A stretch of 64,000 bases of DNA from MAG-121220-bin8 sp965655865. Its GTDB lineage: Bacteria; Bacteroidota; Bacteroidia; Flavobacteriales; Flavobacteriaceae. Position 1 is the first letter of the stretch. Every line of letters starts with the position of its first letter. Below are positions 25,850 to 34,470 of the stretch, one piece after another. The notes beneath the pieces are model-generated. The model saw only the letters and a list, made by a program, of their open reading frames with translations, was not told where the DNA came from and did no database searches. The stretch is taken from assembly GCA_965655865.1 (NCBI GenBank), contig CBFHJJ010000001.1, forward strand, positions 184,234 through 248,233. Reading direction: 5' to 3'. Both the position numbers and the translations under genes were made by a program.

Positions 25850-26884
25850 ATGAATAAATTAGATAGTAGTTACCAAACACTTCTACGGGATGTGTTAGAT
25901 ACTGGTATACTTAAGAGTGATCGAACAGGAACGGGAACATCTTCTATTTTTGGTAGACAAATAAGACATGATATGTCAGATGGTTTTCCTTTACTAACCA
26001 CAAAAAAGATGGCAGTTAAAACTATGATGACTGAATTAAAGTGGTTCCTAAAAGGAGACACCAACATCAGGTATTTGGTTGACAACGGATGTAACATTTG
26101 GAATGGTGATGCATATAAGAACTATGCGAGTATTGAATGTAATCCACCACATGACCATTCATTAAGTAAAAGTGAATTCATTGATAAGATTAAAACCGAT
26201 GATGAGTTTGCTAAGAAGTGGGGTGATTTAGGACCTATATATGGTAATCAGTGGAGAGAGTGGGGTTCTAAGTATGATACAAATCACATATTAGGTACAC
26301 ATAAAAGAGTTAAACCCGGCATTGATCAGATTGCAAACCTAATCGAGGAACTAAAAACAAATCCTGATTCTCGTAGACTTATGGTTAGTGCTTGGAATGT
26401 TGAAGAGTTAGATCAAACAGTGTTACCACCATGTCATTATGGGTTTCAGGTGTATACGAGGGAATTGGGGTTGGATGAAAGGATAGATTATATGAATGGG
26501 GGTAGAATATCCAAGTCCTCAGATTATTATCACGTACATTTAGATTCAATGGGGATACCTAAACGATCACTCTCACTTATGTGGAATCAGAGAAGTGTGG
26601 ATACATTTTTAGGTCTACCATTCAATATTGCATCTTACGGTATGTTATTGTCATTGTTATCAAAAGAAGTTGGTATGATACCTGGTGAGTTAATTGGGAA
26701 TTTAGGTGATGTACATTTATATGCGAACCACATCGACCCAGCAAAAGAACAACTCAGTAGAGAACCCAAACCACACCTACCTAAATTATTTATAAGGTCT
26801 TCGGATATTTTAAATGGTGAATTTGAATATGATATTTTACACTACCATTCTTATCCCGCGATTAAAGCACCACTATCAAATTAA
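25850..26884 (+). CDS. thyA: Thymidylate synthase (dUMP to dTMP), 344 aa
   Basis: Classic ThyA: SDRTGTGTSSIFGRQIRHD (residues 23-41), GPIYGNQWREWG (128-139), PDSRRLMVSAWNV with the phosphate-binding arginines at 175-176, LPPCHYGFQVY with nucleophile Cys195, and LMWNQRSVDTFLGLPFNIASYG with Asn259, which selects dUMP over dCMP, so it is not a dCMP hydroxymethylase. About 80 residues longer than the E. coli enzyme, with insertions around 95-125 and 205-235, as in some phage and eukaryotic forms. It makes dTMP for replication using methylene-tetrahydrofolate. Confidence 0.95.
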   Translation: MNKLDSSYQTLLRDVLDTGILKSDRTGTGTSSIFGRQIRHDMSDGFPLLTTKKMAVKTMMTELKWFLKGDTNIRYLVDNGCNIWNGDAYKNYASIECNPPHDHSLSKSEFIDKIKTDDEFAKKWGDLGPIYGNQWREWGSKYDTNHILGTHKRVKPGIDQIANLIEELKTNPDSRRLMVSAWNVEELDQTVLPPCHYGFQVYTRELGLDERIDYMNGGRISKSSDYYHVHLDSMGIPKRSLSLMWNQRSVDTFLGLPFNIASYGMLLSLLSKEVGMIPGELIGNLGDVHLYANHIDPAKEQLSREPKPHLPKLFIRSSDILNGEFEYDILHYHSYPAIKAPLSN

Positions 26885-26885
26885 A

Positions 26886-26987
26886 ATGGATCCCAACGAA
26901 GAAGATAGTGATTTAGATAACACGGATTATGATGGGTGGACAGTACCTGAAGATACGGAATACAACGACGATGAATATGATTATTGA
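26886..26987 (+). CDS. Tiny acidic peptide, 33 aa
   Basis: ATG at 26886 follows the thymidylate synthase stop by one base. Sequence begins MDPNEEDSDLDNTDYDGW and ends NDDEYDY; more than a third is Asp/Glu. It overlaps the likely start region of the thioesterase. Could be a DNA-mimic-like or regulatory peptide, or chance. Confidence 0.4.
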   Translation: MDPNEEDSDLDNTDYDGWTVPEDTEYNDDEYDY

Positions 26988-27381
26988 AAATATGGAATTA
27001 ATATCCACTCACCCTGTTAAGAAATCTGATTTAGGTTTTCATGGTAATTTGTTTGGTGGTAAATTACTTGCTTGGGTTGATGCCGCAGGTGCGGCGTACG
27101 CAACACAGGTCTGTGACACACCAAGAATGGTTACCGTATTAATAGAGGAGTGTCTATTTAAAAAACCAGCAAGAGAAGGTCACCTATTAAAAATATATGG
27201 TTGTGTTAATACAATCGGAATAACATCAGTTACGTTACAATTAGAGGCGAGAGCGCATAATGTTTATTCAGGACAACAGTCGGTTATTTTATCGACAAAG
27301 ATTAAGTTTGTAAGAATTGATGAAAACAACGACCCAATTCCAATTACAGAAAGAGTTAAAAACAAATATAAAATAGATTAA
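26977..27381 (+). CDS. Hotdog-fold acyl-CoA thioesterase, YciA-like
   Basis: HGNLFGGKLLAWVDAAGAAYA is the signature helix of the YciA/acyl-CoA thioesterase hotdog family, with the catalytic Asp in WVD; TVLIEECLFKKPAREGHLLKIYG and SVTLQLEARA complete the sheet. About 130-135 residues, normal length. Start uncertain: ATG at 26971, 26977 or 26992, the last fitting the family best (MELISTHPVKKSDLGFHG). It would hydrolyse acyl-CoA; thioesterases in phages are unusual and could affect membrane lipid or sugar acylation. Confidence 0.8.
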   Translation: MIIENMELISTHPVKKSDLGFHGNLFGGKLLAWVDAAGAAYATQVCDTPRMVTVLIEECLFKKPAREGHLLKIYGCVNTIGITSVTLQLEARAHNVYSGQQSVILSTKIKFVRIDENNDPIPITERVKNKYKID

Positions 27382-27382
27382 T

Positions 27383-28348
27383 ATGATTAGAACCGCAGAA
27401 TGTGTATCCCCAATGCACCCAGACAAAATGTGTGATAGAATTTCAGACACATTGTTAGACTTACACTTAGAACAAGACCCCAATTCACGTTGTGCCATTG
27501 AAACTTGTGGTGGAATGGGTGAAGTATACATCACAGGAGAAGTTACATCAAACGCTGTCGTAACAAGAGAAAATATTGTAAAGGTAGTTCACGATATAAC
27601 TACTGATGACACAATTAACGTTATCATTAATATTAACTCACAATCACCAGAAATATCTCAAGGTGTGGATGGTGGTGGTGCGGGTGATCAAGGGATTATG
27701 ATTGGATATGCATGTAATGACAACGAACAAAAATTACCACAAGAATATTTTTTAGCACGTGAACTGAATAAACTCGTATACCAATTTTTTCCATATGATG
27801 GTAAAACTCAAGTTACAATAGACGGACTCAAGGTACGAGTAGTATGTTCATTTCAAAATGCACCTAAAAATAAATTAGAGGAATTGGTTGTTTTATTCTT
27901 TGAAGAAAGGTACCCCGAATATACCATACAATCATTACATTGTAACCCTGCGGGAGATTGGAATATTGGTGGTTTCACTGCCGATGCAGGATTAACGGGT
28001 AGAAAACTCGCGGTAGACAACTACGGACCACGTGTACCTATTGGTGGTGGTGCTTTTAGTGGTAAGGACGCAACTAAGGTTGACAGATCGGCAGCATATA
28101 TGGCAAGAAGAATTGCCGTGGACTATCTAAAGTTATATGGTGGTGATGAGTGTATTGTAACCTTGGCGTACGCTATAGGATACGACCAACCACTACAAGC
28201 GACAGCAGACTGTAATGGACATATTGTACCTATCGAAGGTTATGATTTAACCCCTCAAGGGATTATAGATTTCTTAGAATTAAAGAAACCAATCTTTAAA
28301 GAAACTTCATTGTTTGGTCATATGGGGTGTGGATTTAATTGGAAATAA
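27383..28348 (+). CDS. metK: S-adenosylmethionine synthetase (short form), 321 aa
   Basis: Makes SAM from ATP and methionine. Visible motifs are MHPDKMCDRISD (residues 11-22, catalytic His and Asp), GGGAGDQGIMIGYA (97-110, adenine loop) and GGGAFSGKDATKVDRSAAYMAR (221-242, P-loop-like). Bacterial MetK usually has about 380-400 residues; here the loss is mostly between 140 and 190 and the end, but all catalytic motifs remain. It could feed the methyltransferase at 23.4 kb. One base from the thioesterase stop, so same transcript. Confidence 0.92.
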   Translation: MIRTAECVSPMHPDKMCDRISDTLLDLHLEQDPNSRCAIETCGGMGEVYITGEVTSNAVVTRENIVKVVHDITTDDTINVIININSQSPEISQGVDGGGAGDQGIMIGYACNDNEQKLPQEYFLARELNKLVYQFFPYDGKTQVTIDGLKVRVVCSFQNAPKNKLEELVVLFFEERYPEYTIQSLHCNPAGDWNIGGFTADAGLTGRKLAVDNYGPRVPIGGGAFSGKDATKVDRSAAYMARRIAVDYLKLYGGDECIVTLAYAIGYDQPLQATADCNGHIVPIEGYDLTPQGIIDFLELKKPIFKETSLFGHMGCGFNWK

Positions 28349-28350
28349 TA

Positions 28351-28644
28351 ATGGGATATCAGGAAGAACTTAATGAATTAAGAAAGGTAATTGACATAAC
28401 AGATGATGTTATACTTAACTCAATTATAATGAGGATTGATTTATCAATTGAACTCGGGGTTTTAAAAAAAGAATACGGTATAAGTGAAATGTGTCAAGAT
28501 AGACGAAAAGAAATCCTTGATCGGGTTACTTATAAATCTTTAGAAAAGGGTACTCCAACATACATTACCAAAAAGATATTTGAATCGTTAATTGATAACT
28601 CTGTCGACCTACAACAGATGATTCTGAGTGGTAAGAAAGGGTAA
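28351..28644 (+). CDS. Chorismate mutase type II-like protein, 97 aa
   Basis: Pattern of an AroQ chorismate mutase: LRKVIDITDDVILNSIIMRI, then LGVLKKEYGI and DRRKEILDRVTY, ending with IFESLIDNSV. Arginine, lysine and arginine occur where E. coli uses Arg28, Lys39 and Arg51. The normal role is chorismate to prephenate, but the same helical fold is reused for isochorismate-pyruvate lyase. I use ATG 28351; an in-frame TTG lies at 28339. A shikimate-branch enzyme in a phage is odd. Confidence 0.55.
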   Translation: MGYQEELNELRKVIDITDDVILNSIIMRIDLSIELGVLKKEYGISEMCQDRRKEILDRVTYKSLEKGTPTYITKKIFESLIDNSVDLQQMILSGKKG

Positions 28645-28698
28645 ACTTTAACATATTAAAGACTTCACAATTTCGTTTTTTTCATCTACTTTATATAG

Positions 28699-30108
28699 AT
28701 GGAGAGAATCTTTAATCACACACAATTAAGGAAAACTGAAAAGGGTAAATGTTACGAGAAATGTGACATTGCAATATACCACGCGGGTGAAACTCTCCTA
28801 ATTGAAAGTGAATATACTTTTACTTATAGAAGACCAAACGACAATGGTGCTGAAGAGTTTACACTGAGTCGTGAAGTTGAAACAGTACGAAGGTTCAGGT
28901 TAGATTTAAAAACTTCTAACTTCACCGTATACAACCACACACATACTAAAGGGTTCTTTGGTGATTTAAAATCGGCAAAACCAAAAACAAACAAGAATAG
29001 GTTTGATCTATTAGCAGAAATGACCTCGTTCGGATTCTATAAAGGTGGAAAAGAAAAGGGTTGGGGTGTTAGATTTAATAGAAAAATAGAAGAGGCTTGG
29101 TTGGTGATGAGTAAAATTATACAACCAAGAATTAAGAATGAGTATCTAAGGAGTAAGGGTTACAATAAAGTTGAAGTTGACCCAATGTTCGACATGATAG
29201 TTGATTTTCATTTAGATCGTAAAAAAATAAAAGGTCATGATTTAGTATATCTCGACATACAAAATGACTATCCCAAACTAAAATTTTTAAAAGTAAACGA
29301 TAGGAAGTTCATACCTTCTGTATTGGATGGGTATGGTATAAAAACAAAACAATATGTTAGTACTCTCACAAATAATGACGAGGGTATGCCTATCATTATA
29401 AAAACACTTAACTATTTCAGTAAATTATTTGGTGAAAACTATATTGATTATATGAACAAAGTTGATTGGCACCTTCATTGTTACAGAGTACCACCCACAA
29501 ACAAAACTCACCAATTAAAAAACGAAAGAGAGAAAAAGAACATGTTAAAAACCATGATTAATTGGGAGAAAGATGGTTTAAATATGGAAGCACTAATTCA
29601 CTCTGTTTATGAGTTATTATCATTAAGACAAAAGTTAGAAAAAACAGGAATTGAATTAAAATATACCGCAACAAATGATGAAGAGTTTAGAAGGTTAGTT
29701 GAAAATTGGAAAGGGTTAAAGAAGTATTTCTCAAGAGGTTACAAAATACGTTATACCTTTCCTCAAGAATTTTTAGAATATGTGGAGAAAGACATTCTGA
29801 TTGGTGACGTTAAGTACACACCAAAGGTATTAAGTAGTGAAGAGGATTTTAAAGTTGAGGGTCATATAATGAAAAATTGTATGGGTGGTCAATTTAATCA
29901 TGGTTCTATATTTATCTTTATATCACTAAGAAAAGGTAAAAAGTGGGTAGATGTTAGATACAGTAAGGGAGAACAAACTATGGTCTATGGTAAAGCAAAC
30001 TCTCCAATACCCGAGGATTTCAAAATAGTGGTCGACGCATTATCAAAAAGAGTTAAAAAATTTGGTAAAGTTTCGTGGATAAAAGAGAAGTACGATATTA
30101 TAAAATAA
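28699..30108 (+). CDS. PcfJ-like protein, 469 aa
   Basis: The C-terminal third resembles PcfJ, a family known from conjugative plasmids and phages: LSSEEDFKVEGHIMKNCMGG, then SIFIFISLRKGKKWVDVRYS and QTMVYGKANSPIPEDF. The usual core (exM-x-H/N-C-hG, then hhSlR, then Q-x-x-G) is visible, with Cys in MKNCMGG. The N-terminal 300 residues are helical and lysine-rich. Biochemistry is unknown. The 54-base gap upstream has a TTCACA box and TTTATA, possibly a promoter. Related proteins lie at 55.4 kb and, more distantly, at 39.3 kb. Confidence 0.65.
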   Translation: MERIFNHTQLRKTEKGKCYEKCDIAIYHAGETLLIESEYTFTYRRPNDNGAEEFTLSREVETVRRFRLDLKTSNFTVYNHTHTKGFFGDLKSAKPKTNKNRFDLLAEMTSFGFYKGGKEKGWGVRFNRKIEEAWLVMSKIIQPRIKNEYLRSKGYNKVEVDPMFDMIVDFHLDRKKIKGHDLVYLDIQNDYPKLKFLKVNDRKFIPSVLDGYGIKTKQYVSTLTNNDEGMPIIIKTLNYFSKLFGENYIDYMNKVDWHLHCYRVPPTNKTHQLKNEREKKNMLKTMINWEKDGLNMEALIHSVYELLSLRQKLEKTGIELKYTATNDEEFRRLVENWKGLKKYFSRGYKIRYTFPQEFLEYVEKDILIGDVKYTPKVLSSEEDFKVEGHIMKNCMGGQFNHGSIFIFISLRKGKKWVDVRYSKGEQTMVYGKANSPIPEDFKIVVDALSKRVKKFGKVSWIKEKYDIIK

Positions 30109-30111
30109 ATT

Positions 30112-30441
30112 ATGGTAACAATTAGTAAAACTGCGGTTGAGAAACTAAACGAAGTTATGAAGGAAGAAGGTATATCATCGGACACCCACAACTTACGTGT
30201 TGGTGTATTAGGTGGAGGGTGTAGTGGTCTATCATATAAAATGGACTTTGATGAAAATGTAGAAGAGTCGGACACTCTTGTTGAGTTGGAGACATTTAAG
30301 GTTGTTATTAATAAACAATCATTACTTTATTTAGTGGGTACAGAACTTAACTACCAAGGTGGTTTGAATGGAAAAGGATTTGAATGGATTAACCCAAATG
30401 CGTCACGTACATGTGGGTGTGGTGAAAGTTTTAGTTTATGA
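30112..30441 (+). CDS. A-type iron-sulfur carrier (HesB/IscA/ErpA family), 109 aa
   Basis: Three conserved cysteines in the normal places: Cys37 in GGGCSGLSY and Cys101/Cys103 in TCGCGESFSL. The length matches IscA/ErpA exactly. These proteins bind a 2Fe-2S cluster as a dimer and hand it to target enzymes. Phage versions are known in marine phages, where they may mature virus-coded Fe-S enzymes. Three bases after the PcfJ-like gene. Confidence 0.92.
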   Translation: MVTISKTAVEKLNEVMKEEGISSDTHNLRVGVLGGGCSGLSYKMDFDENVEESDTLVELETFKVVINKQSLLYLVGTELNYQGGLNGKGFEWINPNASRTCGCGESFSL

Positions 30442-30557
30442 CAAAGAAGAATATATGTAATAGGTGTGGTGATTTAATACCACCACTATCAATGACTACA
30501 GTTATTTGTACAAAATGTTTATGTAAACCAGTGAATATAGGAACTAAACTATCTTAG
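30438..30557 (+). CDS. Small zinc-ribbon peptide, 39 aa
   Basis: ATGA overlap with the Fe-S carrier stop. MTKKNICNRCGDLIPP then VICTKCLCKPV gives two CxxC pairs about 20 residues apart, a minimal zinc ribbon. Likely a small metal-binding regulator or nucleic acid-binding peptide. Confidence 0.6.
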   Translation: MTKKNICNRCGDLIPPLSMTTVICTKCLCKPVNIGTKLS

Positions 30558-30637
30558 ATGATATTTATTTAGTGGTGACAGTTAGTACAATTTTATTGAC
30601 AATTAACATAAATAAAGTATTTATATATAAAACTTAA

Positions 30638-32179
30638 ATGGAAGAGTTAACAAAAAAAGATATTCTCGTAATTTTAGGGGAGAATTTAACAGACATAAGA
30701 CACTCAGGTTATAAAACCGAATATTCAGAAGAAGAGGATATTGATGAGATGGCAATTGAAAAATATAAGATAGATAAGAAAACAGGTGAGAGAGTTTTAA
30801 ACTATCCTAAATGGCCATCTGCTAAGAAAGGAATACCAAACGAAAAACCAGAAAGGAAAAAAAAGGCTGGTGCTCCACATAATCCATTTAGACCGATGTT
30901 TAATCCACCATATGCACCTGAAGGTGAAGTTGGTGAACCTGAAGAGCATGTTGGTTGGTATTATACACCACAAGGTGAGGATGGTGAAGCTGATTATGAT
31001 AAAACAACACCCATCATTTTCACATGTGAATGGGAAGAGTTAATTGAAAGAGCACCTGAACTTGTTCAGAAGTTGAAAGACAAATATGATAAAGTTAAGT
31101 TTGTTAATGATAAATGTTCTACCGATATACCTCGATCGAGAGGTGGTGGAGCCATAGTAGCACAACCAATACCGGGAGAACAGGGTGACCCAGAAGAATT
31201 TGAAGCAAACCCACAAACTCAAGGATCAGGAGAGAGCAAATCAAAAGCAACACGTTCTCTTATAAAGACGTCATTTAATGATATATTAAAAGAAAAACTA
31301 TTTCAAGATCAAGAACTTAGAGGTCGAATGAAGAAACTAACTTTACCACCACTTTATGTTTATAACTCAGATAATGTATATGGCGAAGACAATAAACAAA
31401 TTCAACCTCACATCGATAGATTTTCAACACAAAATAATGAACTTATTGAATTTGCAACACATTCAGTTCAGTTATATAAAACACAAAATGAATTTTTACA
31501 ACATACAACAACCGCTTTAACATCTGAACCTGAGGACATATCAGATGTTGTAACAACAGCAGTGAAGGGTAAATATAAAAGAAGATACACACCTAATAGT
31601 GTTAGGAGATTAACTAATAAGGGTGACTATGGTAAAACAGAGGTACTTGGTTTAAATACATATGGAATCCCCAAAGACGACTTTGAAGTTTTAGTAAACG
31701 CAGACTTCAGTATAAAAGGTGAAGCCGTTAATAAAGACGAAGAAGGTAAGATAAGTGATTGGTCTTGGACTATAAATTATAAATTAGAGTTCGGTAAAAA
31801 ATCACCTGAAGATACTTCAGTTAGAAAAACCATCACAGATGCTGAATTCACTAAAACGGTGACGGTAACACTACCAGAACCAACAGTCTTTGATGGTAAA
31901 TACAAAGTTGATCGTAAAACTATGGTAAATACTGATAAGAGTTCAGATTATGATACAGGAACAAAACACCCACTAACTAATAAAACGATTTTAAAAGGGT
32001 TAGAAACGGTATTAGATGAATTTAAAGCTGAATTGATGAGTACTAACTCTAACAAATCAGTTCAAAGAGCAATTGCTTCTATTGATGAGTTAGGTGCGAG
32101 AGCATTGAGACCACAAGCCGCACAAATGAATGAAGATGAGATTCGAGACTTTGTGAAAAAAACACTTCTAAAAAAGTAA
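30638..32179 (+). CDS. Large acidic phage protein, 513 aa, possibly packaged in the head
   Basis: The first 15 residues (MEELTKKDILVILGE) form an amphipathic helix ending in L-G-E, resembling T4 capsid-targeting propeptides cut by the prohead protease at (L/I)-x-E. Next comes a proline/glycine/glutamate-rich linker (PEGEVGEPEEHVGWYYTPQG) and a mixed helical domain (NDILKEKLFQDQELRGRM). No enzyme motif seen. It has its own terminator. Structural or internal head protein is a guess. Confidence 0.6.
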   Translation: MEELTKKDILVILGENLTDIRHSGYKTEYSEEEDIDEMAIEKYKIDKKTGERVLNYPKWPSAKKGIPNEKPERKKKAGAPHNPFRPMFNPPYAPEGEVGEPEEHVGWYYTPQGEDGEADYDKTTPIIFTCEWEELIERAPELVQKLKDKYDKVKFVNDKCSTDIPRSRGGGAIVAQPIPGEQGDPEEFEANPQTQGSGESKSKATRSLIKTSFNDILKEKLFQDQELRGRMKKLTLPPLYVYNSDNVYGEDNKQIQPHIDRFSTQNNELIEFATHSVQLYKTQNEFLQHTTTALTSEPEDISDVVTTAVKGKYKRRYTPNSVRRLTNKGDYGKTEVLGLNTYGIPKDDFEVLVNADFSIKGEAVNKDEEGKISDWSWTINYKLEFGKKSPEDTSVRKTITDAEFTKTVTVTLPEPTVFDGKYKVDRKTMVNTDKSSDYDTGTKHPLTNKTILKGLETVLDEFKAELMSTNSNKSVQRAIASIDELGARALRPQAAQMNEDEIRDFVKKTLLKK

Positions 32180-32185
32180 CATTCT

Positions 32186-32212
32186 AAACCCCGAAAATTT
32201 CGGGGTTTTTTT
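32186..32212 (+). terminator. Rho-independent terminator
   Basis: CCCCGAAA and TTTCGGGG form a perfect GC-rich stem followed by seven Ts, directly after the 513-residue gene. Confidence 0.9.
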
Positions 32213-32221
32213 ATGATTATA

Positions 32222-32253
32222 TTTGATATATCAATAAATTTTCTTTATATTTG
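32222..32253 (+). promoter_or_regulatory. Bacteroidota-type promoter
   Basis: TTTG at 32222-32225 and TATATTTG at 32246-32253 are 20 bases apart, matching the -33/-7 consensus. It would start a transcript just before the gene at 32276. Confidence 0.7.
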
Positions 32254-32275
32254 ATTATATAAAAGATGTTATTAT

Positions 32276-32494
32276 ATGATAGGAGTTTCATGTTACCTCA
32301 GAGAGGAATGGACCAAAGATACCGATCTTAAACAGTGGTTAGGTCAAAGTAGTATACAAGAAAAGGGATGTGAGTGTGGTGATGACGCAAATCTATTTGA
32401 ATTGGTGGATCATGATTCATGTAGTAGAGGTAGGATAGACACAACCGTGTGTATTAGATGTAACAAAGTCAAATCATTTAAAATTATTAGATAA
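32276..32494 (+). CDS. Small cysteine-rich protein, 72 aa
   Basis: Contains GCECGDD and CIRCNKVK plus a His/Cys stretch (VDHDSCSRGR), so a zinc-binding fold is likely. First gene behind a Bacteroidota-type promoter; its stop overlaps the next start by one base. Function unknown. Confidence 0.6.
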   Translation: MIGVSCYLREEWTKDTDLKQWLGQSSIQEKGCECGDDANLFELVDHDSCSRGRIDTTVCIRCNKVKSFKIIR

Positions 32495-32988
32495 TGAGTA
32501 CTAATTATTATAGAATACCATCTGCGGATGTTGTTTTAAAAAAACGTAAGATACTTACAGTTCAAGTTGAGAACATGGAACTAAACCCTAAGGATATTCA
32601 TGGTGGGTTTAATTTCATTAGTCCCACTAAAGATTGGGAATGGTTTAATCCATGGGATGTGTTTATGAGTGGGATGAACATTCATTTAGGTAAACGTAGT
32701 TCGGGTTGGAAGTTCTGTTGGAATTTTCATGAGAACAAATACTACACCAACAAAAAAGAATTAATTGAGTTTGTTTTATCTGGTAGAATTGTGGATGAAT
32801 ATGGTAATGAAATAGTAAATCCACAAGACTTTTTAGATATGGCATTCGAGTGGGAACAACCCAACGGTTTATCTGTGAATGAAGAATATTACAAAAATAA
32901 AGACGAGGACTCATTTTTTAATGATCCAAAGTACTATGATAAAATAATTGATGGTTTATGTGTATCATCATCAACCGAGTTTAGTTAA
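32494..32988 (+). CDS. Unknown phage protein, 164 aa
   Basis: Begins MSTNYYRIPSADVVLKKRKI and has a tryptophan-rich middle (DWEWFNPWDVFMSGMNIHLG, then SGWKFCWNFHENKYYTNKKE). This looks like a small conserved protein found in phages and in bacteria next to them, but I know no function. Coupled to the gene before and 2 bases before NagB. Confidence 0.6.
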   Translation: MSTNYYRIPSADVVLKKRKILTVQVENMELNPKDIHGGFNFISPTKDWEWFNPWDVFMSGMNIHLGKRSSGWKFCWNFHENKYYTNKKELIEFVLSGRIVDEYGNEIVNPQDFLDMAFEWEQPNGLSVNEEYYKNKDEDSFFNDPKYYDKIIDGLCVSSSTEFS

Positions 32989-32990
32989 CA

Positions 32991-33653
32991 ATGATAACCT
33001 TATTTGAAGATTACAAACAGATGTCGGAGTATACTGCATCTATCGTTTTAGAAATGATTGAGGATAATCCCGAATCAAACATCGGGTTACCAACAGGATC
33101 AACTCCAATTGGTATGTATCGTAATTTAGTAATGGGTCAGGGTGATTGGTCAAAGATAAAGACATTCAACCTTGATGAATATGAGGGTATTGGTCATTCT
33201 CACCCTGAATCTTATCATATGTATATGACTAAGAATTTCTTCTTACACACTAACTTACAACAAGACAATATTCATTTCCCTGATAAGTATTATGACAAAA
33301 CCATTCAAAGTTTAGGTGGATTAGATTTAATAATTTTAGGTATCGGACACAATGGTCATATTGCATTTAATGAACCAGGTTCTTCAATAACATCAAGAAC
33401 GAGAAAAGTTAAACTATCCAAAGAAACAATTGAAGCGAATAGTAGATTTTTTAAAGATTCTGGTGAAGTACCTAAATCGGCATTCACAATGGGAATGAAA
33501 ACAATAAGAGAGTCTAAAAGGGTAATTTTAATTGCCAACGGACCCGATAAATTAGAAATCCTCAATAAGTGTTTTAATGAGGATATAACTAAAGATAGAC
33601 CTGCAAGTATCTTACAAGTCCACCCAAAAATAGAAGTATTTTATGCTCCCTAA
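32991..33653 (+). CDS. nagB: Glucosamine-6-phosphate deaminase-like enzyme, 220 aa
   Basis: Standard NagB motifs: GLPTGSTPIGMY (32-43, phosphate binding), FNLDEYEGI (59-67, with the base Asp62), LGIGHNGHIAFNEPGSS (116-132, with the ring-opening His and Glu), and SAFTMGMKTI. About 220-245 residues is normal. NagB turns glucosamine-6-phosphate into fructose-6-phosphate and ammonia. The related 6-phosphogluconolactonase fold is less likely given NGHIAFNEP. It overlaps the PIG-L deacetylase gene by 11 bases. Confidence 0.88.
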   Translation: MITLFEDYKQMSEYTASIVLEMIEDNPESNIGLPTGSTPIGMYRNLVMGQGDWSKIKTFNLDEYEGIGHSHPESYHMYMTKNFFLHTNLQQDNIHFPDKYYDKTIQSLGGLDLIILGIGHNGHIAFNEPGSSITSRTRKVKLSKETIEANSRFFKDSGEVPKSAFTMGMKTIRESKRVILIANGPDKLEILNKCFNEDITKDRPASILQVHPKIEVFYAP

Positions 33654-34161
33654 TAAACTCATGATTGTTGCTCACCCCGATGACGAAACTCTGTTTGGTG
33701 GTGGTGAATTATTGAAACATAAGGGAGAATATAAAGTTGTTTGTTTGGACTATGGAAATCACTTAATAAGACATAAAGAATTTTTATGTGCAATGGAAAT
33801 GTTAGGTGTTCCTAAGTGGGAACATTGGGATGGTGAGACTTATAAATCTTCCACAGCATACAATGAATCAATACTTATACCAAGAATTCAACGTGTTTTA
33901 GGAGAAAGGAAATGGGAAAAAATTGTGACACATAATCAAGGTGGGGAATACGGTCACTATAGACATGTAGGTACACACAACCTTATTTCGAGGTTATGTC
34001 CTGACAAATTATGGGTTTTTGATACATGTTCGGACAGACCTTTATCCAATGAAATAAAAAAATTAAAAGGTGAAGTCTTAGAACAATGTTACCCATCACA
34101 AGACCAAGTACTTCGATGGTTTAAATGGGACTGTGAAAGGATTAAAAAATATAACACATAA
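33643..34161 (+). CDS. PIG-L family sugar N-deacetylase, 172 aa
   Basis: The zinc/catalytic motif AHPDDETLFGGGE is at residues 10-22, and a second metal site HYRHVGTHN follows near residue 107. The family includes GlcNAc-PI deacetylase and LmbE/BshB-type amidases, which remove an acetyl group from N-acetylglucosamine compounds. An ATG at 33661 is an alternative start. Directly coupled to NagB, it suggests processing of N-acetylated amino sugars, from the host wall or for glycan building. Confidence 0.82.
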   Translation: MLPNKLMIVAHPDDETLFGGGELLKHKGEYKVVCLDYGNHLIRHKEFLCAMEMLGVPKWEHWDGETYKSSTAYNESILIPRIQRVLGERKWEKIVTHNQGGEYGHYRHVGTHNLISRLCPDKLWVFDTCSDRPLSNEIKKLKGEVLEQCYPSQDQVLRWFKWDCERIKKYNT

Positions 34162-34194
34162 TTATATATTATACATAACTAACTATTTATTGAT

Positions 34195-34470
34195 ATGGGA
34201 TTAGACATACCAAAGATTATTGAAGCATTTAGGATTAAAATAAGTCCAACGACCAAACAAAAAGAATTGGCTCAGAAGAGATTTGATATCTGTTCAACAT
34301 GTGAGTTCAGGAATGGAGACGTGGGTTCAAGTTTAGTAAGTTGTAAGTCTTGTGGTTGTTTCCTTCATGGTAAAATATTTACTAATGTAGAGGGTGAATG
34401 TCCTAAAGGAAAGTGGAATGAAATTGACAAACCATATTTCAAAATAAAGAAAAATAAAACAATGATATGA
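34195..34470 (+). CDS. Small zinc-finger-like protein, 91 aa
   Basis: Four cysteines as CSTCEFRNG and CKSCGCFLHG, then a fifth in EGECPKGKW, a treble-clef-like pattern. Similar short proteins (MGLDIPKIIEAFRIKISPTT header) are common in Bacteroidota phages near structural genes. It overlaps the next gene by 4 bases. Confidence 0.6.
   Translation: MGLDIPKIIEAFRIKISPTTKQKELAQKRFDICSTCEFRNGDVGSSLVSCKSCGCFLHGKIFTNVEGECPKGKWNEIDKPYFKIKKNKTMI

Noticed and set aside
26929..26976. Upstream start for the thioesterase
   Set aside because: The extension (MMGGQYLKIRNTTT) is encoded by DNA overlapping the acidic peptide and is not like the family N-terminus.
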